NCBI RefSeq assembly: GCF_002140915.1 | Contig: NZ_NGKU01000001.1 | Coordinates: forward strand, 62,001 to 126,000 | Length of the DNA stretch: 64,000 bases | Source: Candidatus Enterococcus testudinis | Lineage (GTDB): Bacteria > Bacillota > Bacilli > Lactobacillales > Enterococcaceae | Reading direction: 5' to 3' | Shown here: positions 17,711 through 25,518 of the stretch, one piece after another | How positions within the stretch are numbered: the first letter of the stretch is position 1 | Layout of the letters: each line of letters opens with the position of its first letter | The notes under the pieces: model-generated | What the model saw: only the letters and a program-made list of their open reading frames with translations | The model's database searches: none | Told to the model about the DNA's origin: nothing | Position numbers and translations under genes: made by a program

Positions 17711-19073
17711 ATTTTGTCATGGTTTTTGGTCGAAAGAAGTAGTGAAGCATAAAGAAAAGAATGAGTAAGACCAATGCCCAAAGCACAAACATAGCGATTT
17801 GAGAACCAATGATCGTACCTTGCAAATAACCAGCGTTGCTTTGTGCTAGATTAATGATCGTCGCAACAATGGCCGTGGCAACTGCACCAGAAAATTGTTG
17901 CAGTGTATTGAAAATCGCATTGCCATCCGCATACGATTCCGGTGTTAATTTATTTAACCCAGTCGTCATCATATTGCTATAGGATAAGCCGATGCCAATC
18001 ATGTAAAATATGTGACCGGCTACTAATCCCCAAATAAATATACTGCGGAGTAAAAGTGCCAAAGCCAACCAACCGATGACGATGAGTACCATACCCAGTA
18101 AAATCGGTTTTTTAGGACCAACTTTGTCCAATAAACGTCCGGCAATTGGCGCCAATATTGCACCGATCGCAGCCCCTGGCAGCATAATCAAACCAGCTGT
18201 AAAGGCATCTTTACCTAAAACGATTTGAACAAAATTCGGCAAGACGAAAGATACGCCTAAGAGCAGAAACTGACACACAAGAAACCCAAATAAAAAGAGG
18301 CAGAAGCTTCGATTTTTTAAGACGTCTAAGCGAATCAAAGGATGCGGTCCTTTGGCCCGTTGCCAGAACAATCCCAGTCCCATGAAGCCCACAACCAGCG
18401 GTACCAGACTAGCGATTGTGCCCAATTGATTCAGGAAAAGCAAGAATCCGCTGAAGAGCATCACGATGGACAGCACACTGAGTACATCTAAGGTGGCATT
18501 TTTCGGTGCCGTATTTTTGGGGATCGATGATAATCCAAGAAACAGCGAAATCACTATCACCGGAATCAAAAATAAAAATATGGCATTCCAAGACCAATGG
18601 GCTGTCAGCAACCCGCCATACGTCGGCCCAATCGCAGGAGCGATCGATGTGGTCAAGTTGCCCAATCCAATCGTTGCACCTCGTTTTTCATACGGGGAGT
18701 AAGTCAAAATGATGTGAAACATCAAGGGCAGCGCAATACCGGTACTGGCACCTTGGAACAAACGGCCCAGCAATAAAATGGCAAAAGTCGGCGACAAAAA
18801 GTCAATCACCAATCCTGCCAGAAAGAACATATTGGCGGCTAAGAATAAGGTTCTTAATTGAAACCTCTTCAGAAGAAAAGTCGAAATAGGGACGATGATC
18901 GAAATCACCAATAAATAAATCGTTGTGACCCACTGGACGTCCGAAGTCGTGATGCCAAATTGTTGAATCAAGGTAGGAAAGGTCACGTTCATAGCTGTTT
19001 CTATCAAAACACCAGCAAATGACATCAATCCGGTTGCGAGGATAGCCCCCACGAGTTTTTTGTTGTTTTCCAT
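17709..19073 (-). CDS. MFS multidrug exporter, DHA2 family (EmrB/QacA type)
   Basis: A 454-residue transporter with about 14 hydrophobic helices. The DHA2 pattern is visible: motif A-like GRLFQGASTGIALPL, motif C-like GLGNLTTSIAPAIGPTYGGLL (about residues 130-150), and a second cytoplasmic-loop motif GRLLDKVGPKK. Such proteins export drugs, dyes or bile salts using the proton gradient; LmrB-like lincomycin exporters are the nearest known group. Substrate unknown. ATG preceded by AGAGGTGAATGT. Its ~105-base leader contains two stem-loops, one ending in a T run, which suggests regulation by premature termination. Confidence 0.88.
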   Translation of the reverse strand: MENNKKLVGAILATGLMSFAGVLIETAMNVTFPTLIQQFGITTSDVQWVTTIYLLVISIIVPISTFLLKRFQLRTLFLAANMFFLAGLVIDFLSPTFAILLLGRLFQGASTGIALPLMFHIILTYSPYEKRGATIGLGNLTTSIAPAIGPTYGGLLTAHWSWNAIFLFLIPVIVISLFLGLSSIPKNTAPKNATLDVLSVLSIVMLFSGFLLFLNQLGTIASLVPLVVGFMGLGLFWQRAKGPHPLIRLDVLKNRSFCLFLFGFLVCQFLLLGVSFVLPNFVQIVLGKDAFTAGLIMLPGAAIGAILAPIAGRLLDKVGPKKPILLGMVLIVIGWLALALLLRSIFIWGLVAGHIFYMIGIGLSYSNMMTTGLNKLTPESYADGNAIFNTLQQFSGAVATAIVATIINLAQSNAGYLQGTIIGSQIAMFVLWALVLLILFFMLHYFFRPKTMTK

Positions 19074-19096
19074 ACATTCACCTCTAAAAATTCGCA

Positions 19097-19159
19097 GAAA
19101 AAGAGACCGTTTCTATTTACATAGAAACCGCCTCTCTCTCGACAAGCGTGACCGCTTGT
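19097..19159 (-). promoter_or_regulatory. Structured leader of the MFS exporter: putative attenuator
   Basis: Read on the minus strand, the leader first forms ACAAGCG/CGCTTGT (19142-19159, four-base loop). A second stem follows, with perfect core GTTTCTAT/ATAGAAAC (19109-19128), outer GAGA/TCTC pairs and an immediate TTTTT, which looks like an intrinsic terminator placed before the exporter start. The core dyad could instead be a protein operator. Confidence 0.55.
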
Positions 19160-19185
19160 TATCTGTACGATTTAATCTAATAGCT

Positions 19186-19214
19186 ATTTTACTGATTCAG
19201 AGGAACAGTGTCAA
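19186..19214 (-). promoter_or_regulatory. MFS exporter promoter
   Basis: On the minus strand consensus TTGACA (19209-19214), a 17-base spacer and TAAAAT (19186-19191). Transcription would start near 19179, about 105 bases before the start codon. Confidence 0.8.
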
Positions 19215-19288
19215 GGGGTACGCTTGAAAAGCGATGAAAAACTTCTTTGAAAATTTACAATTTTTTGCTTACACGAAAATTTTTATTC

Positions 19289-19297
19289 TGCTAGAAT
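19289..19297 (+). promoter_or_regulatory. Extended -10 promoter of the DUF2798 gene
   Basis: TG (19289-19290) one base before TAGAAT (19292-19297); the -35 region is poor. It lies 33 bases upstream of the start codon. Confidence 0.55.
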
Positions 19298-19330
19298 GAT
19301 CGAGTAACACAAAAAGAAAGGAAGTTTTTT

Positions 19331-19816
19331 ATGCCCATCAACAAAAAAGAAAGTTTGATTTATACCACCTTGATGTGTTTTTTCATGGTGTACTTTATGA
19401 GTGTTTATAATCTCATGTTCCAAGTAGGTGTATCCATAGAAGCGTTCCAATTGGCTTGGAATGAGTTGCCATTGGCACTTTGTATTGCATTTATTCTTGA
19501 TTGGTTCATCGTATCAGGACCAGCAAAAGGTTTTGCGTTTAAATATTTGACCCCTGATTCTGCCACTTGGAAGAAAATCGGTTTGATCTCTTCACTGATG
19601 ATTGCAGGGATGGTCTTCTTTATGTCATTATTTGGTGCCATCATGCATGGCAATCCAAGTCATTCACTCGTAATCAATTGGCTGATCAATATCGGAAAAA
19701 ATGTGATAGTTGCATTGCCATTGCAACTTTTTGTCGCAGGACCAATCATTCGCGGGATTTTCCGTGGACTATTTCCAATCGGGACTATCCAAGAAGCGCA
19801 ACCTGTGCAAGACTAG
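19331..19816 (+). CDS. DUF2798 membrane protein
   Basis: A 161-residue integral membrane protein with four hydrophobic stretches at about residues 10-30, 45-63, 84-106 and 118-138. The repeated pattern (LMCFFMVYFMSVYN ... NELPLALCIAFILDWFIVSGPAK) is that of the DUF2798 family, which carries two related two-helix units. Function unknown. ATG has AAAGGAAG upstream. It stands alone, bounded by its own promoter and terminator. Confidence 0.75.
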   Translation: MPINKKESLIYTTLMCFFMVYFMSVYNLMFQVGVSIEAFQLAWNELPLALCIAFILDWFIVSGPAKGFAFKYLTPDSATWKKIGLISSLMIAGMVFFMSLFGAIMHGNPSHSLVINWLINIGKNVIVALPLQLFVAGPIIRGIFRGLFPIGTIQEAQPVQD

Positions 19817-19874
19817 TAATGAGATGAAAGTATGCGCTGATTGCGTCTGTTCATGTTGTTCAAAGATACACAAA

Positions 19875-19905
19875 AAAAACCCATAGGATGGTATGGGTTT
19901 TTTCG
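19875..19905 (+). terminator. Terminator after the DUF2798 gene
   Basis: Stem AACCCATA/TATGGGTT (19878-19885 with 19892-19899), extended by A/T pairs, then a run of T. Confidence 0.82.
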
Positions 19906-19963
19906 GTTACCCTATGAAATAGGATACAGGATGTACATTTATAATAATATGCAGCACAAAAAA

Positions 19964-20011
19964 AGAAAAGTTCAACTATTTCACAACCTGGTGAAATAGT
20001 TGAACTTTTCT
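19964..20011 (-). terminator. 21-pair perfect hairpin ending the PadR operon
   Basis: Arms 19964-19984 and 19991-20011 pair perfectly over 21 bases with a six-base loop. On the minus strand it is followed by a T run and begins 3 bases after the stop of the small membrane protein, so it is the operon terminator. Confidence 0.82.
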
Positions 20012-20013
20012 GC

Positions 20014-20178
20014 TTATTCTGTATAGAAACTTACCAATTGATACCAGCGCCGTTCATCTAAATGATAGGATTGAACCGAATAACCGCTCATGGCAAAACC
20101 AATCAAGCCTACGACTAAACCAAGAAACATAAACGCAAGACTGACGGAGACTAGAAACTTTTTGTTAATGGTTATCAT
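20014..20178 (-). CDS. Small single-pass membrane protein (54 residues)
   Basis: A 54-codon frame beginning MITINKKFLVSVSLAFMFLG. It has a short basic N-terminus, one or two closely spaced hydrophobic segments (residues ~8-31) and a polar C-terminus ending SFYTE. The ATG follows the stop codon of the DUF1700 gene without a gap, and the frame fills exactly the space up to the operon terminator, which is why I accept it. No family recognised. In many bacteria a DUF4097 or other envelope protein occupies this place in PadR-DUF1700 operons, so this may be a reduced partner. Confidence 0.7.
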   Translation of the reverse strand: MITINKKFLVSVSLAFMFLGLVVGLIGFAMSGYSVQSYHLDERRWYQLVSFYTE

Positions 20179-20766
20179 TTATATGCCCTTCTTTCTGTAA
20201 TTGGTCAATAATTGTTTAGGCCATAGCAGACAAGCCATTGATAAGCGTGAAAATAAATGGCTCATTCGATAAGTTGCTAACAAACATAGTAGCCCAAAAC
20301 CAAACAAGAAGAGCCCTGCACCTAATTGTGAGAATAGAAGGAAGAGGCCATCTGCAGTTAATAAAGGACTTAAAACAACACTAGCAATCCCCCCTAGTAG
20401 TGTTGCTATGCCCATGAGTCCGGTGGTTAGTGGACCACACCATAATACTAGCAGTACACTTAGCATCAACAAAATAGCAGCCAGTAATAAGCTTCCCCAC
20501 AATGGAAACCCCAAAATCAGTATCACATATAGCAGGGGATGGAAACGCCGAGGGATCTCGACCACGATTTCTTCTTCTGTTTGCAGCGCTTTGATTAAAT
20601 CTTTTGGGTTACCTAATCGCGTCACAGCTTCTTCTTCCGATAATCCTTCTTCTATCAAATCATCGATCATTTCATCGTAGTAATCGATCAGCTGATGTAT
20701 TTCACTAGGCTTGGTTTTGTAAGATAGCTCCGCAGCCAATTCTTTAATAAATTGCACTCTCTCCAT
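20179..20766 (-). CDS. DUF1700 (HAAS domain) membrane protein
   Basis: A 195-residue protein with a helical N-terminal HAAS/DUF1700 domain (residues ~1-65; KPSEIHQLIDYYDEMIDDLIEEGLSEEEAVTRLGNPKDL) followed by four to five hydrophobic helices (~75-170) and a basic tail. Family members are encoded next to PadR regulators and are thought to take part in envelope or stress signalling; the mechanism is not established. The gene begins directly after the padR stop and ends directly before the small membrane protein, so the three are translationally linked. Confidence 0.82.
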   Translation of the reverse strand: MERVQFIKELAAELSYKTKPSEIHQLIDYYDEMIDDLIEEGLSEEEAVTRLGNPKDLIKALQTEEEIVVEIPRRFHPLLYVILILGFPLWGSLLLAAILLMLSVLLVLWCGPLTTGLMGIATLLGGIASVVLSPLLTADGLFLLFSQLGAGLFLFGFGLLCLLATYRMSHLFSRLSMACLLWPKQLLTNYRKKGI

Positions 20767-21078
20767 TTAAACGCCTCCTTTGATAAACCGTTGAATCATT
20801 GTCAATTGCGGCCAGTCTGTGGTTAGAAATTCAGTGATTCGTTCGTTGCCTTGCGGTGTGATTTGATAATACTTTCTTGTGCGACCTTGATGATTTTTTG
20901 TATAAGTGTGAACCGACTGGCTTGTTTCCAAACGCTTCAGAATAGGATAGAGGGTTGATTCAGAAATAGGCAATAAGGGAGAGATATTTTTGACCATCTC
21001 GTACCCATACGAATCACCTCTTTGTAAAAAAGCCAACACACAGATCTCCAACAACCCTTTTTTTAATTGTGCATCCAC
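20767..21078 (-). CDS. PadR family transcriptional regulator
   Basis: A 103-residue winged-helix repressor. The PadR core is clear: LKKGLLEICVLAFLQRGDSYGYEM (residues ~5-28), ISESTLYPILKRLE (recognition helix region ~37-50) and RTRKYYQITPQGNERI (wing, ~66-81). The short form lacks the long C-terminal dimerisation helix bundle of PadR-s2 proteins. First gene of a three-gene operon with the HAAS protein. GTG start with GGAGGG upstream. A perfect dyad overlapping its promoter suggests autorepression. Confidence 0.88.
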   Translation of the reverse strand: MDAQLKKGLLEICVLAFLQRGDSYGYEMVKNISPLLPISESTLYPILKRLETSQSVHTYTKNHQGRTRKYYQITPQGNERITEFLTTDWPQLTMIQRFIKGGV

Positions 21079-21101
21079 AGCTTTCCCTCCGTTTCATACC
21101 C

Positions 21102-21122
21102 ATACTATACAATACATAGTAT
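21102..21122 (-). promoter_or_regulatory. PadR-type operator over the padR promoter
   Basis: Perfect inverted repeat ATACTAT (21102-21108) and ATAGTAT (21116-21122) with seven bases between. On the minus strand it covers a candidate -10 TATAGT (21104-21109), with TTGTTC 17 bases upstream as -35. Position and symmetry fit autorepression by the adjacent PadR protein. Confidence 0.65.
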
Positions 21123-21159
21123 CGAGGAACAACCCATTGTGCCAAAAATCAGTCTTAGG

Positions 21160-21395
21160 AATGAGAACCGACTAGATTTTTGTTTTAAGTTAAAATTAAT
21201 TCATGATAATTAAAATATTTTATTTTAAATGACATTTTTATATAGGATACTGTTCCCTTTTTTGATAAAGTAGTAGTAACGAATCATTGTGTTAGATAAA
21301 AACAGATAGATGTCCCTTAAGGTCAAGTGAGGAAGAGGCGGAAGAAAACAGTATAGTCAGTCGACTCGATTTGTATGAGGAGGTGAGAAAGAATC
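21160..21395 (+). other. AT-rich intergenic region
   Basis: Between the padR promoter and the TetR-like gene. It is very AT-rich from 21180 to 21260. I see no gene, no good consensus promoter and no strong hairpin. Confidence 0.4.
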
Positions 21396-21428
21396 GTGTC
21401 CATGACTGTAAAGAAAGGAAGTAAATAA
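21396..21428 (+). CDS. Possible 10-codon leader ORF before the TetR-like gene
   Basis: GTG at 21396 is preceded by a strong AGGAGGTGAG about 9 bases away and opens a frame of ten codons (VSMTVKKGSK) that stops 2 bases before the regulator's ATG. The regulator's own ribosome binding site AAAGGAAG lies inside this frame, so translation of the two could be coupled. It may equally be chance. Confidence 0.3.
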   Translation: MSMTVKKGSK

Positions 21429-21430
21429 CA

Positions 21431-22045
21431 ATGAGAAAAGCAAATATTACAAAAAACTACTTGATTTTGTGCCTTAAAAAATATATTTCCGAGCATTATA
21501 CCAAAAAAATTACAGTTAGAGGAATCGCTGCATACGCGGGTACATCGACGCAACCCATTTATTTGAACTTTTCAAGTATGCAACAATTTAAAGAAGCGAT
21601 GGTGGCTGATGTCTTCTTGGATATCCATAAAACAACCAATCCCGCTATGGGGAATGTCGATGCTTTGTATAGTTATTGGTTTAACTATTATGCATTTGCT
21701 TGTCGGAATCAATATTTGTTTTACGCATTATTTTTGGAAAATATCGGTTGTGGACACTGTGTCCAAGACCATTCGTATCATTATTTTGTTGAATCGATCA
21801 ATCAATCTGAGGTGTTTGCAAACGCATCATGCAAGGATATACGTAAAATCCATGATGAAGCATTGATTTTTTTTGTGGGACTTATTTTGACGTATCCAAA
21901 AAAAGTCGACATGATGGATCTGCCGTCATTTATGCAAGACACTCAGGACTATTGGTACCGCAGAATCGTGGATCCCAAAACAGCGTATAAAGATATTATC
22001 CCACAGTCATTGATTGATGCTGGATTGATTATGTGGGATGAGTAG
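21431..22045 (+). CDS. TetR/AcrR-like transcriptional regulator
   Basis: A 204-residue protein whose first ~55 residues look like a TetR DNA-binding domain (KKITVRGIAAYAGTSTQPIYLNFSSMQQFKEAM; the motif VRGIAAYAG-TSTQPIYLNF matches the helix-turn-helix). The C-terminal part has no recognised ligand domain and carries several Cys and His residues around 97-115 (IGCGHCVQDHSYHYF), which might bind metal. The target is unknown; neighbours are a convergent sensor kinase operon and the PadR operon. ATG at 21431 has AAAGGAAG. Confidence 0.7.
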   Translation: MRKANITKNYLILCLKKYISEHYTKKITVRGIAAYAGTSTQPIYLNFSSMQQFKEAMVADVFLDIHKTTNPAMGNVDALYSYWFNYYAFACRNQYLFYALFLENIGCGHCVQDHSYHYFVESINQSEVFANASCKDIRKIHDEALIFFVGLILTYPKKVDMMDLPSFMQDTQDYWYRRIVDPKTAYKDIIPQSLIDAGLIMWDE

Positions 22046-22102
22046 TAGAGTAATTGCGGGTGTAAGGTTCAGAATATTTCGATAACGTTTGTTTGCTTTG
22101 CT

Positions 22103-23815
22103 TCATTTTGGAAACTGATCATTTGGTACCTTTGGTAAATAAAAGGGCAGTTTCAGTCGGACCCGTGTTCCATTTTCGGGTGATGAGGTGATTTTTAATG
22201 CATTTTCAACACCATAATACAAAGCAATTCTCTGACACACATTATGGATCCCATAATGTGTGTTCGTTTTTTCTGTGATCGATTTCAGCTGTTCTGGCGA
22301 CATCCCTGGACCATTATCATGAACTTCAAATAGCAAATGGTGATCTGAGCAGTAGCTGCGGATGGTCAAAACACCACGTCGGTCATCTTCTATATGGTCG
22401 ATTCCATGGAAAATTGCATTTTCAACAAAGGGCTGCAGTAATAAATTGATCATGTCATACTCCTTGGTTCGTTCATCAATAGATACTTGCAGATCAAAAG
22501 AGTGATGATGCATCTTTTGTTGAATTTTGGCATACGTGATTGTAAGCGCCAATTCTTTCTGGACCGTTAAGCGGCTATTCCCTTGATTTAAGCTAAGTCG
22601 ATAGAAATGGGAGAGGAGATGGGCCATCTCACTAATTTCTGGTTGTCGATGAATCATTGCAGTATTACTGATCAAAGCCAATGAATTATAAAAAAAATGT
22701 GGATTGATCTGTGCCTGTAAAGCACGTAGCTCGTATTTCCTTTGCTTGATTTCAGCTTGATAAACTTCATTGATCAATTTGTGAATCTGATCAAGCATTT
22801 GCTGAAAGTTTGTATAAAGTTGACCAATTTCATCTGTTGATTCATAAAAATCTTTAATTTTTAAATGTTCCATAGAGAATGAGGCCATTTGTTTGGTTAG
22901 CGCGTTCACCGGATGAACAACGGTTTTAGCTAACCACCAACTGGATATGATGAGAAAAATCAATACAATCAAAAAAAGCACGCTTGCAGCAGTGATCAAA
23001 TAAAATGTACTGCTAAAAACTGTTTGTGCGGTTTTTACAAACACAACCCGCCACTGGTTATTCAGGATAATCGGGTCGGTGTCTAATGCCGCAGGTTTAA
23101 TCAACTGGTTGCTCTGTCGTGCTTCTTGTTGAGTCAGACGTTCAAATTGATAAACTAGATGATCGGACTCAGAATAGATCAACAAGTCATAGGGTTCATT
23201 TGATATTGCATTCAGATGAGTGAAAAGCGTGCTTGGTTCAATCGTTAAAACGAGAAAATTTTGTGTATCAATGGAATTGCCTTTCAAAAAGATAGTTGTA
23301 TAAAAATATAACAACTGATTATCTTCATCAAAATAACTACGTACATCAGTTGTTTTCTGCTGATCAAATAAATGTACAATACTTTCTTCATTGATTTGTT
23401 TCACATACTCTCCATGGTCGTATAAATCAAGCGATGTAAATAGCGTAATCTTTTGGATATCATTTTTTTGGAACGTGACACTTTGAAATAAAGGTACCAC
23501 TGTATTTTTGTATAAATCATATTGACTATAATTTGAAAAACGTTGCTTCGACAGTTCTTGAATCAGACTTGCATTATTTGCTAAAAACAGCAAACTATCT
23601 TGATAACTGTTAATCTTTGTTTCTAATTGATACCGAATACTTGTTACATTATCTTCATAAGCACTTTTTTCCTGCTGTTGTATAAAAAACTGGATGACAA
23701 ATACGCCTATGATAGTCAAGAGAATCAATGGAATAATACTGGAAAGAAGAGAAATCAAAATGATTTTCTTTTGAAAGTGCACATTTTTGAAGAGTTGCTT
23801 TGTTTTGAATAGCAT
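22103..23815 (-). CDS. Sensor histidine kinase, YesM/LytS type
   Basis: A 570-residue membrane kinase: TM1 at about 19-45, an extracellular sensor region (~46-265), TM2 (~268-296), HAMP (~297-350), the His_kinase domain with phospho-acceptor His373 in AQINPHFFYNSL, and an ATPase domain (N-box LLQPFVENAIFHGI, G-box DNGPGM). This class senses sugars or their transport through extracellular contacts and signals to AraC-type response regulators. It follows its regulator without a gap. The adjacent ABC operon and pullulanase are its probable targets. Its C-terminus faces the convergent TetR-like gene. Confidence 0.9.
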   Translation of the reverse strand: MLFKTKQLFKNVHFQKKIILISLLSSIIPLILLTIIGVFVIQFFIQQQEKSAYEDNVTSIRYQLETKINSYQDSLLFLANNASLIQELSKQRFSNYSQYDLYKNTVVPLFQSVTFQKNDIQKITLFTSLDLYDHGEYVKQINEESIVHLFDQQKTTDVRSYFDEDNQLLYFYTTIFLKGNSIDTQNFLVLTIEPSTLFTHLNAISNEPYDLLIYSESDHLVYQFERLTQQEARQSNQLIKPAALDTDPIILNNQWRVVFVKTAQTVFSSTFYLITAASVLFLIVLIFLIISSWWLAKTVVHPVNALTKQMASFSMEHLKIKDFYESTDEIGQLYTNFQQMLDQIHKLINEVYQAEIKQRKYELRALQAQINPHFFYNSLALISNTAMIHRQPEISEMAHLLSHFYRLSLNQGNSRLTVQKELALTITYAKIQQKMHHHSFDLQVSIDERTKEYDMINLLLQPFVENAIFHGIDHIEDDRRGVLTIRSYCSDHHLLFEVHDNGPGMSPEQLKSITEKTNTHYGIHNVCQRIALYYGVENALKITSSPENGTRVRLKLPFYLPKVPNDQFPK

Positions 23816-25312
23816 TTAAAGTCCTTTCTTCCGATAAGCATCAGGGGTCATCCCAACGATTTCCCGAAAAGTTTTACAAAAATAAGAGTAGTGATTAAAT
23901 CCTACTTGTTTTGAAATTGACTGGATACTGTATGAACTGTTTTTTAGTTTTTTCTGGGCTTGCATAATTCGGTAGGATTTAATGTACTTTGTGAGCCCCA
24001 TCCCCTCATATTTACTAAAAAGTGCACTTAAATAATTGGGGTTGATATTAACCTCTTTCGCCAAAATTTCCAAGCTAAGCTCTTGATGGAAATTGGAGAA
24101 AATAAAATGTTTGACTTGGCGGATATAGCCGCTTGAGTGACCATCCTCGGTCAGATTGACATTTTCTTTGATAAATTGCAAAAGTTCTTCAACAACTATC
24201 ATAGCTGCTTCTAAACTATCTGCTTCCAAAATCCGATTTAATTCCTGGCTTAGAGAAGTAACTTCCACCAAGCCATGTGCATCTTCAACGAGTGTTTGAT
24301 AAAGTGTAGCAAAATAAAATTTGGCAGTTGTGGGGGATTCACTGCTGCTTGCTTCAAAGGACGCATAGACCATTCGAATCAGTTGAGTCATTTTGTTTAT
24401 ATCACCTTGCTGCATATAGGTCCTGATTTTCAAGGGAATACCAGTTTTGACAATATAGTGATGGTCTGGCAGCAATAAACAGGTTTGTTTCTTTTCGTTA
24501 GGGTAAAAAGAATGTTTGTAAGACGACAATAATGATTGATAAATAGAATAAACCGCGAATGGATGCTGAATAGGTGCACTCGTCACAAATGTAGGGTGCA
24601 TCTGAAAATGGTTCCAAAAAAGCGTATGGATCTTTTTTTTGAGAAGCGACTCTTTGATTGAACGTGTTGAATCAAAAAATATGAGATGAGTCGGATGTAT
24701 GGGTATGAAACCAATATCTGGTTCTTCATGAATCAAGGACGCCAAAAAATGGACTTGATTGTTCGTATCCTTGGGCAGAGGAAGAATCGTAAACTGATCA
24801 TTGTCATTTAAAAAAAATTGCGCAATCGATTGCTCTTCAGCTGATAAATTACCCCAAGGAAGGCCCAAAAAAATCTTTGTCAACGTTTCTTTTAAGTATC
24901 GACGATCATGTAACTGGTTTTGTTCTTGTTGGCTTTTTTGTGTGTGGACAATGGACAATATTTTCTCTATTTGGACTTTAAATGTATCTGGATCGAGTGG
25001 TTTTAGTAGATAATCGACTGCTTGCAGCTGCAAAGCTTTTTTGACGAAATGAAAGTCCTCATAGCCGCTAATAAACAACAGTGGCGTTTCTGGCTTGTTG
25101 TTTTTTATTAAGTGGGCGAGTTCATGGCCATCCATAAAAGGCATTTTTACATCCGTAATGACGAGGTCATATGGTTCTTTTTGAAACATCAGCCACCCTT
25201 CTCGACCATGTTTGGCTTCATGAATCAGCCATTTTTCAGCCCTCTGTGCGACAAAGAATTTAATCACCTCTCTTTGATCAAAGCTGTCATCTACGATAAG
25301 TAAGCGATACAT
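23816..25312 (-). CDS. AraC-type response regulator, YesN family
   Basis: A 498-residue two-component regulator. Receiver domain at residues ~1-120 with acidic pocket D8-D9, phospho-acceptor Asp54 (LVITDVKMPFMDG) and Lys in LLKPLDP; a middle region of ~260 residues with no clear domain; C-terminal AraC helix-turn-helix pair (~395-495; LSLEILAKEVNINPNYLSALF, then YSIQSISKQVGFNHYSYFCKTFREIVGMTP). It probably activates the divergent ABC sugar operon that starts 200 bases away. AAAAGGAGG precedes the ATG. The partner kinase gene follows immediately. Confidence 0.92.
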   Translation of the reverse strand: MYRLLIVDDSFDQREVIKFFVAQRAEKWLIHEAKHGREGWLMFQKEPYDLVITDVKMPFMDGHELAHLIKNNKPETPLLFISGYEDFHFVKKALQLQAVDYLLKPLDPDTFKVQIEKILSIVHTQKSQQEQNQLHDRRYLKETLTKIFLGLPWGNLSAEEQSIAQFFLNDNDQFTILPLPKDTNNQVHFLASLIHEEPDIGFIPIHPTHLIFFDSTRSIKESLLKKKIHTLFWNHFQMHPTFVTSAPIQHPFAVYSIYQSLLSSYKHSFYPNEKKQTCLLLPDHHYIVKTGIPLKIRTYMQQGDINKMTQLIRMVYASFEASSSESPTTAKFYFATLYQTLVEDAHGLVEVTSLSQELNRILEADSLEAAMIVVEELLQFIKENVNLTEDGHSSGYIRQVKHFIFSNFHQELSLEILAKEVNINPNYLSALFSKYEGMGLTKYIKSYRIMQAQKKLKNSSYSIQSISKQVGFNHYSYFCKTFREIVGMTPDAYRKKGL

Positions 25313-25402
25313 GCATATGTCCTCCTTTTCTTCATCTTAACGGATAGATTGATTTCTTTATTTCATAATAATGGATAAATCAGAGAAAATACACAGTATA
25401 TT

Positions 25403-25485
25403 TGTAAACGGTTTATTCTTTCTCGATATTGTGCTATAAATCTGAAAATCGTGCTATATCATCAATGAAATCGTTTGCGTATAAT
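25403..25485 (+). promoter_or_regulatory. Control region of the first ABC sugar operon
   Basis: Contains a -10 TATAAT (25480-25485) without a good -35, which suggests an activator. Two direct repeats AT(T/C)GTGCTATA at 25428-25438 and 25448-25458, 20 bases apart, are a candidate site for the adjacent AraC-type regulator. Two cre-like elements (25403-25416 and 25466-25479, each two changes from consensus) flank them. Confidence 0.55.
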
Positions 25486-25518
25486 AATGAAGAATCAAAA
25501 AAACAAGGAGGGAAAATA

